Part shown: positions 1 through 8,762 of the stretch, piece by piece | How the letters are laid out: every line of letters starts with the position of its first letter | Position numbering within the stretch: position 1 is the first letter of the stretch | From: Candidatus Niyogiibacteriota bacterium | Lineage (GTDB): Bacteria > Patescibacteriota > Minisyncoccia > JACROR01 | DNA length: 35,976 nt | Assembly (NCBI GenBank): GCA_016214345.1 | Contig: JACROR010000032.1 | Coordinates: forward strand, 1 to 35,976 | Direction: 5' to 3' | Notes under the pieces: model-generated | Databases searched by the model: none | What the model was told of the DNA's origin: nothing | Seen by the model: only the letters and a program-made list of their open reading frames with translations | Position numbers and translations under genes: made by a program

Positions 1-609
1 ATTTCTGGAAATATTTTTGGCGGCGGCGGCGGGTATGATGACGAGAGATCCCATCAGGAGCGCGCCCACGAAACGAATTCCCAGGGCAACGGTTAGCGCG
101 AAGATTAAAAGATAAGCAAGATCTAACAGTTTGGTTTTGATCCCGATGGAGTGCGCGATTTCCTGCGATATCATATTTAACGCCAATTTTTTGGAGAGCG
201 CGAGCAATAAAGCGATTAAGATTATCGCGAATATCACGGAAATAACCGCATCCCGCGCGGTTAATTTGGAAATATCGCCGAACAGGGCTTCCAGCAATTC
301 TTGTTCCGGAGTGATGAGCGTTCCGATGGCGAGGCTAGTGGTAAAAAATACTCCCACAATGGTGTCGGTGGAGAGCGTGGTTTTGTTTTCCAAAACCCAA
401 ATGCCGAAAACCGCTATCAGTAAAAAAGCCGCGGCCCCCAAGAACGGATTGAAATTGAACAAAAGCGCTATGGCAATGCCGGGAAGGGCGACATGCGACA
501 TCGCGTCTCCCACTAACGCCATTCTTTTTAATATGGCAAAACATCCCAAGAGACTCGCGCTCGCGGAAACGAATATGGCTACCAATAAAGATGGCAAAAG
601 GTGATACAT
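1..609 (-). CDS. Metal (Zn/Mn-type) ABC transporter permease, ZnuB/TroC family; truncated by the window start
   Basis: Minus-strand reading from an ATG at 609 gives MYHLLPSLLVAIFVSASASLLGCFAILKRMALVGDAMSHVALPGIAIALLFNFNPFLGAAAF..., typical of ABC-3 metal permeases. The track lists only antisense/off-frame ORFs here because no stop lies in the window. Confidence 0.88.
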   Translation of the reverse strand, partial: MYHLLPSLLVAIFVSASASLLGCFAILKRMALVGDAMSHVALPGIAIALLFNFNPFLGAAAFLLIAVFGIWVLENKTTLSTDTIVGVFFTTSLAIGTLITPEQELLEALFGDISKLTARDAVISVIFAIILIALLLALSKKLALNMISQEIAHSIGIKTKLLDLAYLLIFALTVALGIRFVGALLMGSLVIIPAAAAKNISRN

Positions 610-610
610 A

Positions 611-1315
611 TTAATCGTGCTCGTGCTGATGCGTATAAAAAGCTTTTTCTCCGCCGTATAATTTTAGCAAGGTTTCGGTGTTCAATGCTTCGTTTGGCAT
701 GCCGTAGCAGATTTTTGTTTTATTGAGGCACAAAACTTTGTGGGCGTATTTATATACCACATTTAAGTCGTGCGATATCAGTATAATGGTGAGATTCAGA
801 TCGTGATGCAGGCGGTGAAGCATTTTATAAATGGATTCTTGTCCGGCAATGTCAATGTCAGCCGTAGGTTCATCAAAAAGCAAAACCGTAGGATGCCCCA
901 AAACCGCCCAGGCCACGAGAATTCTTTGACGCTGGCCCACGGATATTTCTCCCAAGCCGCGTTCAAGCATGGATTCGTTTAATTGCACTTCTTGCAGGGC
1001 TTTTTTTATTTCTTTCTGCATGGGGCGGGGACTTCGCAGATTAAAAAATTCTTTTACGGTAAGCGGCACGTCCGTTTCTATTTCCATGCGTTGCGGCACA
1101 TAGCCGATCTTGGTATTTTTATCCCAAGTTATATTTCCCGCGTATTCCATAAGTCCCATAAGGGATTTGAGAAGCATGGTTTTGCCGGCGCCATTGGGTC
1201 CGATAACCGCCAATATATCTCCCTCATTAACGCTAAAATCAATATTGCGCAAAATGTTCGTCGCGCCTATGGTTACATTTAAATTTTTAACTTCTAACAC
1301 GGCCATTGCGTTCAT
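611..1315 (-). CDS. Metal ABC transporter ATP-binding protein (ZnuC-like)
   Basis: Walker A GPNGAGKT, signature ISVGQRQR, Walker B VLLFDEPT. Start placed at MNAMAVLEVKNLNV rather than at the longer 1489 ORF start. Confidence 0.9.
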   Translation of the reverse strand: MNAMAVLEVKNLNVTIGATNILRNIDFSVNEGDILAVIGPNGAGKTMLLKSLMGLMEYAGNITWDKNTKIGYVPQRMEIETDVPLTVKEFFNLRSPRPMQKEIKKALQEVQLNESMLERGLGEISVGQRQRILVAWAVLGHPTVLLFDEPTADIDIAGQESIYKMLHRLHHDLNLTIILISHDLNVVYKYAHKVLCLNKTKICYGMPNEALNTETLLKLYGGEKAFYTHQHEHD

Positions 1316-1346
1316 TATATAAATTATTCGCGTATTCCGCAAACAA

Positions 1347-1384
1347 CAAAAAACCCGACAGCTTTGGGCTACCGGATTTTTTGT
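1347..1384 (-). terminator. Probable intrinsic terminator between the zinc-ribbon gene and znuC-like gene
   Basis: AAAAAACCCG...CCGGATTTTTT imperfect hairpin with flanking A/T tracts. Confidence 0.5.
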
Positions 1385-1397
1385 TTTGTTTTCGTTT

Positions 1398-1592
1398 TTA
1401 GTAACGATCTCTATGTTGAAACGTAGAGCGTCGTTGTTTGTGACAGTCGCGGCATTGGAGCTGGTCCAATCTCGCCGGATCTGGGTCAAAGGGAAGCTCG
1501 GTTATCGGAGCTCCGCACTTCGCGCATTTCCAGTCGCCCTTGTACATCTGTCGTTGAAAACCGCCGTCTTGACGATTATTATCGTACGCCAT
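1398..1592 (-). CDS. Small zinc-ribbon protein (CxxC...CxxC)
   Basis: MAYDNNRQDGG...CAKCGAPITELPFDPDPARLDQLQCRDCHKQRR; AAGGA Shine-Dalgarno before the internal ATG at 1592. Confidence 0.75.
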   Translation of the reverse strand: MAYDNNRQDGGFQRQMYKGDWKCAKCGAPITELPFDPDPARLDQLQCRDCHKQRRSTFQHRDRY

Positions 1593-1748
1593 TTTTCCTT
1601 GCATTACTTCTATTAAAAAGACCTTATTTAGATTTGAGTTAGGAAAATGGCGTAAATGCCCTTTTGGCCTAATCGCTCTAATTTATACATATTATATCAA
1701 TAAATTGATTTTGTCAACTACCCTGTGTGCGGAGATTACCGTTGGATA

Positions 1749-1777
1749 TTGACTATATAGTCATGATGTGGTAATCT
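1749..1777 (+). promoter_or_regulatory. Sigma70-like promoter for the 60-aa membrane protein
   Basis: TTGACT (1749-1754), 17-nt spacer, TAATCT (1772-1777). Confidence 0.6.
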
Positions 1778-1829
1778 TTTATTAAGTTTTGGAATTCTTT
1801 GATAAAAAATAAAAAAAGGAGATTTCGGA

Positions 1830-2012
1830 ATGAAAGCAAATTGGAAAAGAATTCTCGGTGTGTCATTGATTATCGCGTTATTTACAGCGTTAATTTTGTT
1901 GTCTGATATTATACTGGGCGGTTCAGGTCCAACCTCCATTGTTGTGTTGGTGGGAGTGTCGGTAATCGCGGCATTTGTTATGTACGGCGGACTTTGTTTG
2001 GCGTACGAATAA
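1830..2012 (+). CDS. Small membrane protein (60 aa)
   Basis: AAAAAAAGGAGATTTCGGAATG ribosome-binding site; two hydrophobic segments; followed by a terminator. Confidence 0.7.
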   Translation: MKANWKRILGVSLIIALFTALILLSDIILGGSGPTSIVVLVGVSVIAAFVMYGGLCLAYE

Positions 2013-2019
2013 TCATTTA

Positions 2020-2048
2020 AACTGTGAGTAGAGATGCTCGCAGTTTTT
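2020..2048 (+). terminator. Intrinsic terminator
   Basis: ACTGTGAG...CTCGCAGTTTTTT hairpin plus T tract. Confidence 0.75.
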
Positions 2049-2120
2049 TATTAGGCTTGGAAACCGAGTTTCCAAGTGACGCGGCTTAATGATTTATGAT
2101 ATAATAAAAAAGTAAATTAA

Positions 2121-4445
2121 ATGTCGCGCGTAATATTTATGAGCAGTCGTTTTAATAAAATTTGGCAAGCGTTCAAACGTAAAAAAGCTATTTTTGTAGC
2201 GCGACATCCAGGCCTAAAAAGCATTTCTTTTAAGCTGACATTTATTATTTTTTTGCTGTCCGTTGTGCCGCTTCTGGTCGCGAGTTATTTAATTTTTTCT
2301 TATGTTAAAGCGGATTTGCGCAGTCAGATTATTGAAAGTCAGGTTTTAATCGCGGAAGCGCAAGAAGGGCACGTGTTCTCATTTTTAGAGTCGCTTAAGG
2401 GAAAGACGCTGGATTTAACTTACAATACTTTAATCAGCCGCTTGTTGGAAAAAATCGCAAATAAGAAACCGGATTCAGAACAGGCCGCTCAAGAACTTAA
2501 TACATATTTGTCGTTTATAAGAAAGACGTTTAATAATAGAATTTACGGCATAAATGTTATAGATAAAAACGGCGTGGTGGTCGCGTCAACGGACGCGCGA
2601 GAGATTGGCAGGGATGAAAGGCAAGATGATTATTTTTCGCAAACCATAGGGTTGGATCGCGGACAGGTTTTTTTGAGCGACATTGTAACGGGGCATCATT
2701 TTGTTGAGGGCAAGAATCCATTTTTGGTAGTTGCAAGCCCTTTAGTCGGAGAACAAGACGGTAAAACCATAGGCGTAGTCACGGAATATTTTAAGACGCA
2801 TTATTTAGACGATCTTCTCTCCGGAAAATATCAGGAGGCGCTGGGCGCGATAAGCGGTATTTTGGGCAGGAATAAGACTTTGGATATTTATTTGGTCAAT
2901 AAGGATAAATTGCTTATAACCAAATCACGATTTTTAGGAGTTGAATCGTTTTTAACGCAAGTGGTGGATACGGATCCGGTCAGGGCATGCTTGTCCGGAC
3001 GCGAGGAGGCAGTCGGAATGTGGAATAATTATTTGGGTGATAGGGTGCTTGGCGCCGCGATGTGTTTGCCTAACTTGGGATGGACATTAGTGGTGGAAAA
3101 ACATGAGCAGGAGGCGTTTCAACTCATGGCTGCGCTCACCAAAAATGTAAATACTTTTATTTTTTTAATAATTGCGCTGGTTGCCGCGTTTGGGATTTAT
3201 ATCGCGCGTAAAATAACGCGTCCAATGGTGTCGCTATCCCGAGTTATTCAAGAAATTATTCAGGGCAATTTTCATATGAGATCTCGCGTTGATTCCCAAG
3301 ATGAGATAGGAGCGTTGTCAGGTTCGTTTAATCAGATGCTGGATAAGTTGGATGGGGCAAGCGCTCAATTGGCGGCAGAGAAAAATAAGCTTAGTGTTAT
3401 ATTGGATTCTTTGCCCGTACCCGTGGATATTGTGGACGAGCAAAGGACCATTTTGTATGCTAACGAGGCTTTTAAGAGGTTGTTTGGAGAATGCGCGGCA
3501 GGAGATAAGTGTTATTTAAAAATAAAAGATGACAAGAAGATATGCGAGAATTGTCCGCTAAAAGAAGGCATAGAAAAAATGAAAGGCGTGCGCAGTATAG
3601 AGGTTGGCGGTGTTGGCGGCGGCAAGATTTATTTGATAGTAAGCCACGCCACTTTTAAAGATGTTTCGCAAGAGACTCGGGTGGTAGAAGTATTTTTAGA
3701 TGTTACCAAAGAGCGCGAAGTGGAGCGCATGAAAACCGAATTTGTTTCCGTGGCGTCGCATCAATTGCGAACGCCTTTGACGGCGATCAAATTGTTCGCG
3801 GAAATATTAAAGAGCGAACAATCGGACAATTTGAATAAATCACAAAAAGATTATTTGGAAAACATTTATAAATCTACAGATCGCATGGTGCAATTGGTTA
3901 ACGAGCTTTTGAGTGTTTCGCGGCTGGAGACGGGGCGATTGACGGTAACTCCTAAATTGGCGCAATTAGAAGACTTGATGAGCGCGATTATCAAAGAGAC
4001 GTCTTCCTTGGCGGAATCCAAGCAATGCGTCGTGACTTTCCGCGAGCCTAAAAAGAAATTAGCGCCCATTCCGATTGACACCAGTCTTTTGCGGCAGATA
4101 ATCGGCAATTTGGTGCATAATGCCATTGTTTATTCCGAGCCGGGAAAAAAATGTCAGGTAGAGGTATTATTGGAACAGGATAAATCCGACGCGCTTATAA
4201 CGGTGATAGATCAAGGGGTGGGCATACCGAAAGACGAACAACCGCGTATATTTGAAAAATTTTTCAGGGCCTCTAACGCGGTTAGAGCGGAAGCCTCGGG
4301 AACCGGGCTCGGTCTTTTTATAACCAAAACCATTATTGAAGGATTTGGCGGAAAAATTTGGTTTGAGTCCGCGGTGGGTAAAGGAACGACATTTTATGTT
4401 ATAATACCCATGTCGGGCATGCGAGAAAAAAATGATAAAAAATAA
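2121..4445 (+). CDS. Sensor histidine kinase (TM, Cache-like sensor, HAMP, PAS, HisKA, HATPase_c)
   Basis: TM segments, HAMP (ARKITRPMVSLSRVIQEIIQGNF), H-box VASHQLRTPLTAIK, N-box LLRQIIGNLVHNAIVYS, G-boxes DQGVGIPKDEQ and GTGLGLFITK. Confidence 0.95.
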   Translation: MSRVIFMSSRFNKIWQAFKRKKAIFVARHPGLKSISFKLTFIIFLLSVVPLLVASYLIFSYVKADLRSQIIESQVLIAEAQEGHVFSFLESLKGKTLDLTYNTLISRLLEKIANKKPDSEQAAQELNTYLSFIRKTFNNRIYGINVIDKNGVVVASTDAREIGRDERQDDYFSQTIGLDRGQVFLSDIVTGHHFVEGKNPFLVVASPLVGEQDGKTIGVVTEYFKTHYLDDLLSGKYQEALGAISGILGRNKTLDIYLVNKDKLLITKSRFLGVESFLTQVVDTDPVRACLSGREEAVGMWNNYLGDRVLGAAMCLPNLGWTLVVEKHEQEAFQLMAALTKNVNTFIFLIIALVAAFGIYIARKITRPMVSLSRVIQEIIQGNFHMRSRVDSQDEIGALSGSFNQMLDKLDGASAQLAAEKNKLSVILDSLPVPVDIVDEQRTILYANEAFKRLFGECAAGDKCYLKIKDDKKICENCPLKEGIEKMKGVRSIEVGGVGGGKIYLIVSHATFKDVSQETRVVEVFLDVTKEREVERMKTEFVSVASHQLRTPLTAIKLFAEILKSEQSDNLNKSQKDYLENIYKSTDRMVQLVNELLSVSRLETGRLTVTPKLAQLEDLMSAIIKETSSLAESKQCVVTFREPKKKLAPIPIDTSLLRQIIGNLVHNAIVYSEPGKKCQVEVLLEQDKSDALITVIDQGVGIPKDEQPRIFEKFFRASNAVRAEASGTGLGLFITKTIIEGFGGKIWFESAVGKGTTFYVIIPMSGMREKNDKK

Positions 4446-4485
4446 AATTTTAATAGTGGTAATAGAAAGTTAACGCCAATTTATT

Positions 4486-4872
4486 ATGTCTAAAGAAAAT
4501 AATAAAAAAATTTTAATAGTTGATGATGATCCGCAAATTGTTAAGGCGCTCTCCGATCATTTGGCGCGGGAGGGTTATCTTGTTGAGACCGCGATCAATG
4601 GGGAAGACGGCCTGAAAAAGGCCAAGGCATTTCATCCCGATCTCATGCTTTTGGATATTATTATGCCCAAAATGGATGGCATAACTATGTTAAAGTTGGT
4701 AAGAGAGGATCCGGCAATGTCATCCATTCCGGCTATAGTTTTAACTAATTTACAGACGGAAGAAGGCGTTGCCCGCTCCATTGAAGCCGGCAGCACTACA
4801 TATTTGATTAAGGTGGATTATAGTTTGGCAGAGTTGAGCGATGTCATCAAAAAAACACTTAATATTTTATAG
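4486..4872 (+). CDS. Stand-alone response regulator receiver protein
   Basis: ILIVDDDPQIV, LMLLDIIMPKMDG, TYLIK; no output domain. Confidence 0.93.
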   Translation: MSKENNKKILIVDDDPQIVKALSDHLAREGYLVETAINGEDGLKKAKAFHPDLMLLDIIMPKMDGITMLKLVREDPAMSSIPAIVLTNLQTEEGVARSIEAGSTTYLIKVDYSLAELSDVIKKTLNIL

Positions 4873-4899
4873 GATATTGTATCGCGTTTTTACCTAAAT

Positions 4900-5271
4900 A
4901 TGGACAAGAAGAAAATTTTTTTGGTAGAGGATGATCAATTTATTGTCAGGGCGTACAAAGATAGTTTGGAGCGGGCTAGTTTTGAGGTGGAGGTGGCCTT
5001 GGACGGAGTAGAGGCTATGGAAAAGTTGCAAAATATTACGCCCAATCTTATTTTGTTGGACATTATTATGCCTCTTAAAAACGGTTTTGAGGTATTGTCT
5101 GAATTAAAATCCGACGATAGATTAAAAAATGTGCCGGTGATCATTTTGTCTAATTTAGGGCAGGATTCCGATATCAAAAAAGGCAAAGAGCTTGGCGCCG
5201 TGGATTATATGGTGAAGGCGAATTATTCCATGCAGGAAGTGATAGACAAGATTCGTCAGTATTTGGCGTAG
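4900..5271 (+). CDS. Stand-alone response regulator receiver protein
   Basis: IFLVEDDQFIV, LILLDIIMPLKNG, DYMVK; no output domain. Confidence 0.93.
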   Translation: MDKKKIFLVEDDQFIVRAYKDSLERASFEVEVALDGVEAMEKLQNITPNLILLDIIMPLKNGFEVLSELKSDDRLKNVPVIILSNLGQDSDIKKGKELGAVDYMVKANYSMQEVIDKIRQYLA

Positions 5272-5287
5272 GGCGTTAAATAATACA

Positions 5288-5977
5288 ATGATCCTCTATC
5301 TTAGTTTGCTGGACGGAATATTTATCTGGCTTTTTTTGTGGTTTCTTTTTTGGGGCGTGTTTGTTTATTATTTGCGTCCCCGAGGGGTGGATTATACCGC
5401 GCGCTATATTGTAACCTCCGTTTATTTTTTGGCGGCAGCCGCTATTATAGCGCACCTTTTTTGGGATTATTTCAGGGGGTTGATCAGTGGTTTTACCATT
5501 ATGCCATTTTACGCTTTGGGCGTTGCGTTGATTTTTGACGCGGCGCTTTATTTTTTCGTCAATCGACACAAAGATGTCAGCGATTTTATCGCTAGCCATC
5601 ATCAAACGCCGTTTTTATTGATGGATTATCGCTATATTATTGCCAAGCTTTCCAATATAGCATTTCAGCAATCATTGATCATTTTATTGGCGCTGTTGTT
5701 GTCCAGCAATGGATTTCGCATGAGCGGCATAACCGTCGCTTTCGCCATTCTTTTTGTGTCAGGCCACATTCCCATGTTGCGGTTAGATGGGCGCGGTATC
5801 GGTTCATTTTTTATTGTTGCCGCGGCGTGCGCGGCGTTGTTTTTTCCGTTTTTAATTTTGCGCGTGCCTTACGGATTTGTTTATGCCTATATAATACATC
5901 AGGCTTTTTATATGCTTTCCGGATTATTCTCTTGGTTTTATTTTAAGAAAATAGATGGAGATGTTACGCGGCATTGA
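5288..5977 (+). CDS. Polytopic membrane protein of unknown function
   Basis: 229 aa, many hydrophobic segments; co-directional, close to the receiver genes. Confidence 0.75.
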   Translation: MILYLSLLDGIFIWLFLWFLFWGVFVYYLRPRGVDYTARYIVTSVYFLAAAAIIAHLFWDYFRGLISGFTIMPFYALGVALIFDAALYFFVNRHKDVSDFIASHHQTPFLLMDYRYIIAKLSNIAFQQSLIILLALLLSSNGFRMSGITVAFAILFVSGHIPMLRLDGRGIGSFFIVAAACAALFFPFLILRVPYGFVYAYIIHQAFYMLSGLFSWFYFKKIDGDVTRH

Positions 5978-6056
5978 TTCGTGCGCGAATTGATTTTACG
6001 GATATTTTATAAGAGTAATGTTGATATTTTTTGTTTGTTTGCCTGCTGGTAGGCAG

Positions 6057-6204
6057 GCCTGCCCCATATTTCTATGAAGTATCGGGCGTTCACGCGCTCC
6101 AGCGGCGCGTGCTGCCCTGCGTTCTCGCTCCTACGGCTTTCACTTCGTTCAAGACCAAGCCCGTCGGAGCTCCGAAAGCTACTTCTACGAAACACGGGGC
6201 AGGC
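6057..6204. repeat. Imperfect inverted repeat pair (about 28-nt arms)
   Basis: 6057-6084 GCCTGCCCCATATTTCTATGAAGTATCG versus the reverse complement of 6177-6204, GCCTGCCCCGTGTTTCGTAGAAGTAGCT. Confidence 0.75.
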
Positions 6205-6228
6205 CGATAAATATATACAAAATGCTAA

Positions 6229-6360
6229 GCACTCGCGGATAAAAATCTTTTCGCGGCCATCAAGGAGGAGTCAAGATTGGGCCGAAGCCCCTTTATTTAT
6301 AGGGAGGATGTAAGGTCGCCTCCTTGCAGGCCGCGTAAAAGATTGTTTGGGAGCGAGCGC
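6229..6360. repeat. Nested inverted repeat / large hairpin-forming element
   Basis: Arms GCACTCGC...AATCTTTT-CGCGGCC-AT-CAAGGAGG and CCTCCTTG-CA-GGCCGCG-T-AAAAGATT...GCGAGCGC; inner GGGCCGAAGCCC hairpin. Confidence 0.8.
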
Positions 6361-6488
6361 GAATTTGTTATACGCATGATCTGATTTTGCGCGGCGCAAA
6401 GCGGTGTTATAATCAAATGAGCGAGAGAAATAAAAATATTAATTTTTATTTCCGAGCGAATGCAGATTAAACGTAGTATAATAAATAT

Positions 6489-8033
6489 ATGAAGCGCTAT
6501 TGGATTTATATGGCGATATTCGCGGCCACGCTGGCGTTAGTCATCGGCGGGTTTTTATATTTTAGAACGGGATCCGCGCCGCAGTATGATTTGGCGGTGG
6601 CAAAACGCGGCGATATTTTACAGGAGGTAAGCGTTACCGGAAGCATTAAACCCAACCGAAGCGTTGATTTAGCTTTTGAACAAGGAGGTAGGGTTTCCGC
6701 GATTAAAGTGGCCATAGGCGACCGCGCGCGCGCCGGAGATATTTTGGCGGTTCTTTATAGTAATGACATCTCGGCGCAATTATCGGAAGCCGAGGCGGAG
6801 GTTAAGGTGGAGCAGGCGAAATTAGATGAACTTTTACGCGGCGCGCGTCCGGAAGAGTTAAAATTACAAGAAATAAAAACCAACAATAGCGCTATTTCGC
6901 TGGGGGAAGCGAAGAAAAATTTGCGTGATAATTTACACGATGCTTACACCAAGTCAGATGATGCCGTGCGCAATCGCGTGGACCAATTTATGTCTAATCC
7001 GCGCAGTAACAATCCTCAGCTTAATTTTTCGCTGGCTGACGCGCAATTGGAAAATGACATAGAGTGGCAGAGGGGGGTCGTGGAGAGCGCCTTGAATTCA
7101 TGGAGTATTTCTTTGGACAAGCTTGTCGCGGAAAGCGATCCGGAAATTTATGTCAATGAAGCCAAACAAAATCTGGACAAAGTTAAGTTACTGCTTGATA
7201 GGACGGCTTTGGCGGTTAATTCTCTTACCGCCAGCGCCAATTTCTCGCAAACTAAAATTGACGGTTGGCGTTCCGACGTTTCTACGGGCAGGACCAATGC
7301 TAATACGGCTATAAATAATGTTTCTACGGCGGAAGATAAGTGGAGAACGGCAGAGTCAGCCAAGGCCGTTGCGGATCAGGAGCTCGCTCTTTTGAAGGCC
7401 GGCGCCACAGAAGAAAAATTACGCGCGCAAAGAGCTTTATTTGATCGCGCTGAAGCCGCCGTACGGAATATCCGGGTGGCTCTCGGTAAAACTGTTCTTT
7501 ATTCGCCGATTGACGGAGTAGTAACGGAAAGGCAAGTTGAGGTGGGTGAAATGGTGGCGTCAAATAGCGCGGTTTTTAAAATAATTTCGGAATCTGATTT
7601 TGTGCTTGAAGCAAATGTGCCCGAAGTTGATATCGCCAAGATTAAAATTGGCAATGCCGCCGTAGTTACTTTGGATGCTTATGGCAGTGAAGAACTTTTT
7701 AACGCGACCGTAGTTAAAATGGATCCCGGGGAATTGGTCATAGATGGCGTGCCGACTTACAAAGTTACTTTGAATTTGGTGGATAGCAATGGGCGAGCTA
7801 AGCCGGGCATGAGCGCGAATATTGATATTATAACGGCGCGCAAGGAGCAGACGACCTCTATTCCTTATCGGGCTTTAATAATCAAAAATGGCGATAAAAT
7901 AGTCAGGGTTTTACGCGAAGGAGGCGTGATTGAAGAAGTAACGGTGGAAATTGGTTTACGCGGATCCGATGGAAGCGTGGAAATTATCCGGGGCATTAAA
8001 GAGGGTGACAGCATAGTGGTTTTTATAAAATAA
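6489..8033 (+). CDS. HlyD/MacA-family periplasmic adaptor (membrane fusion) protein
   Basis: N-terminal TM, lipoyl-like halves (VTGSIKPNRSVDLAFEQGGRVSAIKVAIGDRARAGDILA ... VLYSPIDGVVTERQVEVGEMV), coiled coil, next to MacB-like genes. Confidence 0.92.
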   Translation: MKRYWIYMAIFAATLALVIGGFLYFRTGSAPQYDLAVAKRGDILQEVSVTGSIKPNRSVDLAFEQGGRVSAIKVAIGDRARAGDILAVLYSNDISAQLSEAEAEVKVEQAKLDELLRGARPEELKLQEIKTNNSAISLGEAKKNLRDNLHDAYTKSDDAVRNRVDQFMSNPRSNNPQLNFSLADAQLENDIEWQRGVVESALNSWSISLDKLVAESDPEIYVNEAKQNLDKVKLLLDRTALAVNSLTASANFSQTKIDGWRSDVSTGRTNANTAINNVSTAEDKWRTAESAKAVADQELALLKAGATEEKLRAQRALFDRAEAAVRNIRVALGKTVLYSPIDGVVTERQVEVGEMVASNSAVFKIISESDFVLEANVPEVDIAKIKIGNAAVVTLDAYGSEELFNATVVKMDPGELVIDGVPTYKVTLNLVDSNGRAKPGMSANIDIITARKEQTTSIPYRALIIKNGDKIVRVLREGGVIEEVTVEIGLRGSDGSVEIIRGIKEGDSIVVFIK

Positions 8034-8045
8034 TTTTCGTTTGAA

Positions 8046-8762
8046 ATGGCGTTATTGGAAGTTAAAGATTTGGAAAAAACGTATTTTAATGAAGGTGTTT
8101 CCACTCCCGCCATACGCGGGGTTTCTTTTGAGGTAAATAAGGGAGAGTTCGTGGCGGTCATGGGTCCCTCGGGATCCGGCAAATCAACCCTGCTTCATAT
8201 TTTGGGTTTTTTGGACGGCGCCACCCGCGGAGAATACCGTTTTGACGGAAAAACCATGGATGATTATTCTCAGGAAGAAATAGCGCGCATCAGAAATGAA
8301 AAAATGGGTTTTATATTTCAGACCTTTAATTTGCTTCCCCGGACTTCCGTTCTGGAAAATGTAAAATTGCCACTGCTTTATTCGGGCGTTGCGGAATCTC
8401 TCTGGGACGGCATGGCCAAGAAAGCCATTGACGCGGTTGGTTTGTCGCGCAGATTGGAGCACGAGTCATCACAGCTGTCCGGCGGAGAGAAACAGCGGGT
8501 GGCGATAGCGAGAGCATTGGTTAATGATCCGCAAGTCATATTTGCCGACGAGCCTACGGGAAATTTGGATTCTAAATCGGGACAACTGGTAATGGAGATA
8601 TTACAGCGCCTTAACGAAGAGAGCGGACATACGATAATTTTGATCACTCACGAAACCTATACGGCCGAACACGCGGAGAGAGTCATTCATCTTTACGACG
8701 GGCTTGTTAAAAGCGATGGGCGGGTTAATCACCGCTTAAAAGCTAAAGAATTCACAAAGTAA
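8046..8762 (+). CDS. ABC transporter ATP-binding protein, MacB/LolD family
   Basis: GPSGSGKST, QLSGGEKQRVAIARAL, VIFADEPTGNLDS. Confidence 0.95.
   Translation: MALLEVKDLEKTYFNEGVSTPAIRGVSFEVNKGEFVAVMGPSGSGKSTLLHILGFLDGATRGEYRFDGKTMDDYSQEEIARIRNEKMGFIFQTFNLLPRTSVLENVKLPLLYSGVAESLWDGMAKKAIDAVGLSRRLEHESSQLSGGEKQRVAIARALVNDPQVIFADEPTGNLDSKSGQLVMEILQRLNEESGHTIILITHETYTAEHAERVIHLYDGLVKSDGRVNHRLKAKEFTK

Noticed and set aside
131-604. Plus-strand 157-aa ORF at the window start.
   Set aside because: Antisense shadow of the ZnuB-like permease, which is clearly coding on the minus strand.
6074-6313. 79-aa ORF in the palindromic region.
   Set aside because: Arg/Ser-rich composition, no SD, overlaps strong inverted repeats and an opposing ORF; likely non-coding.
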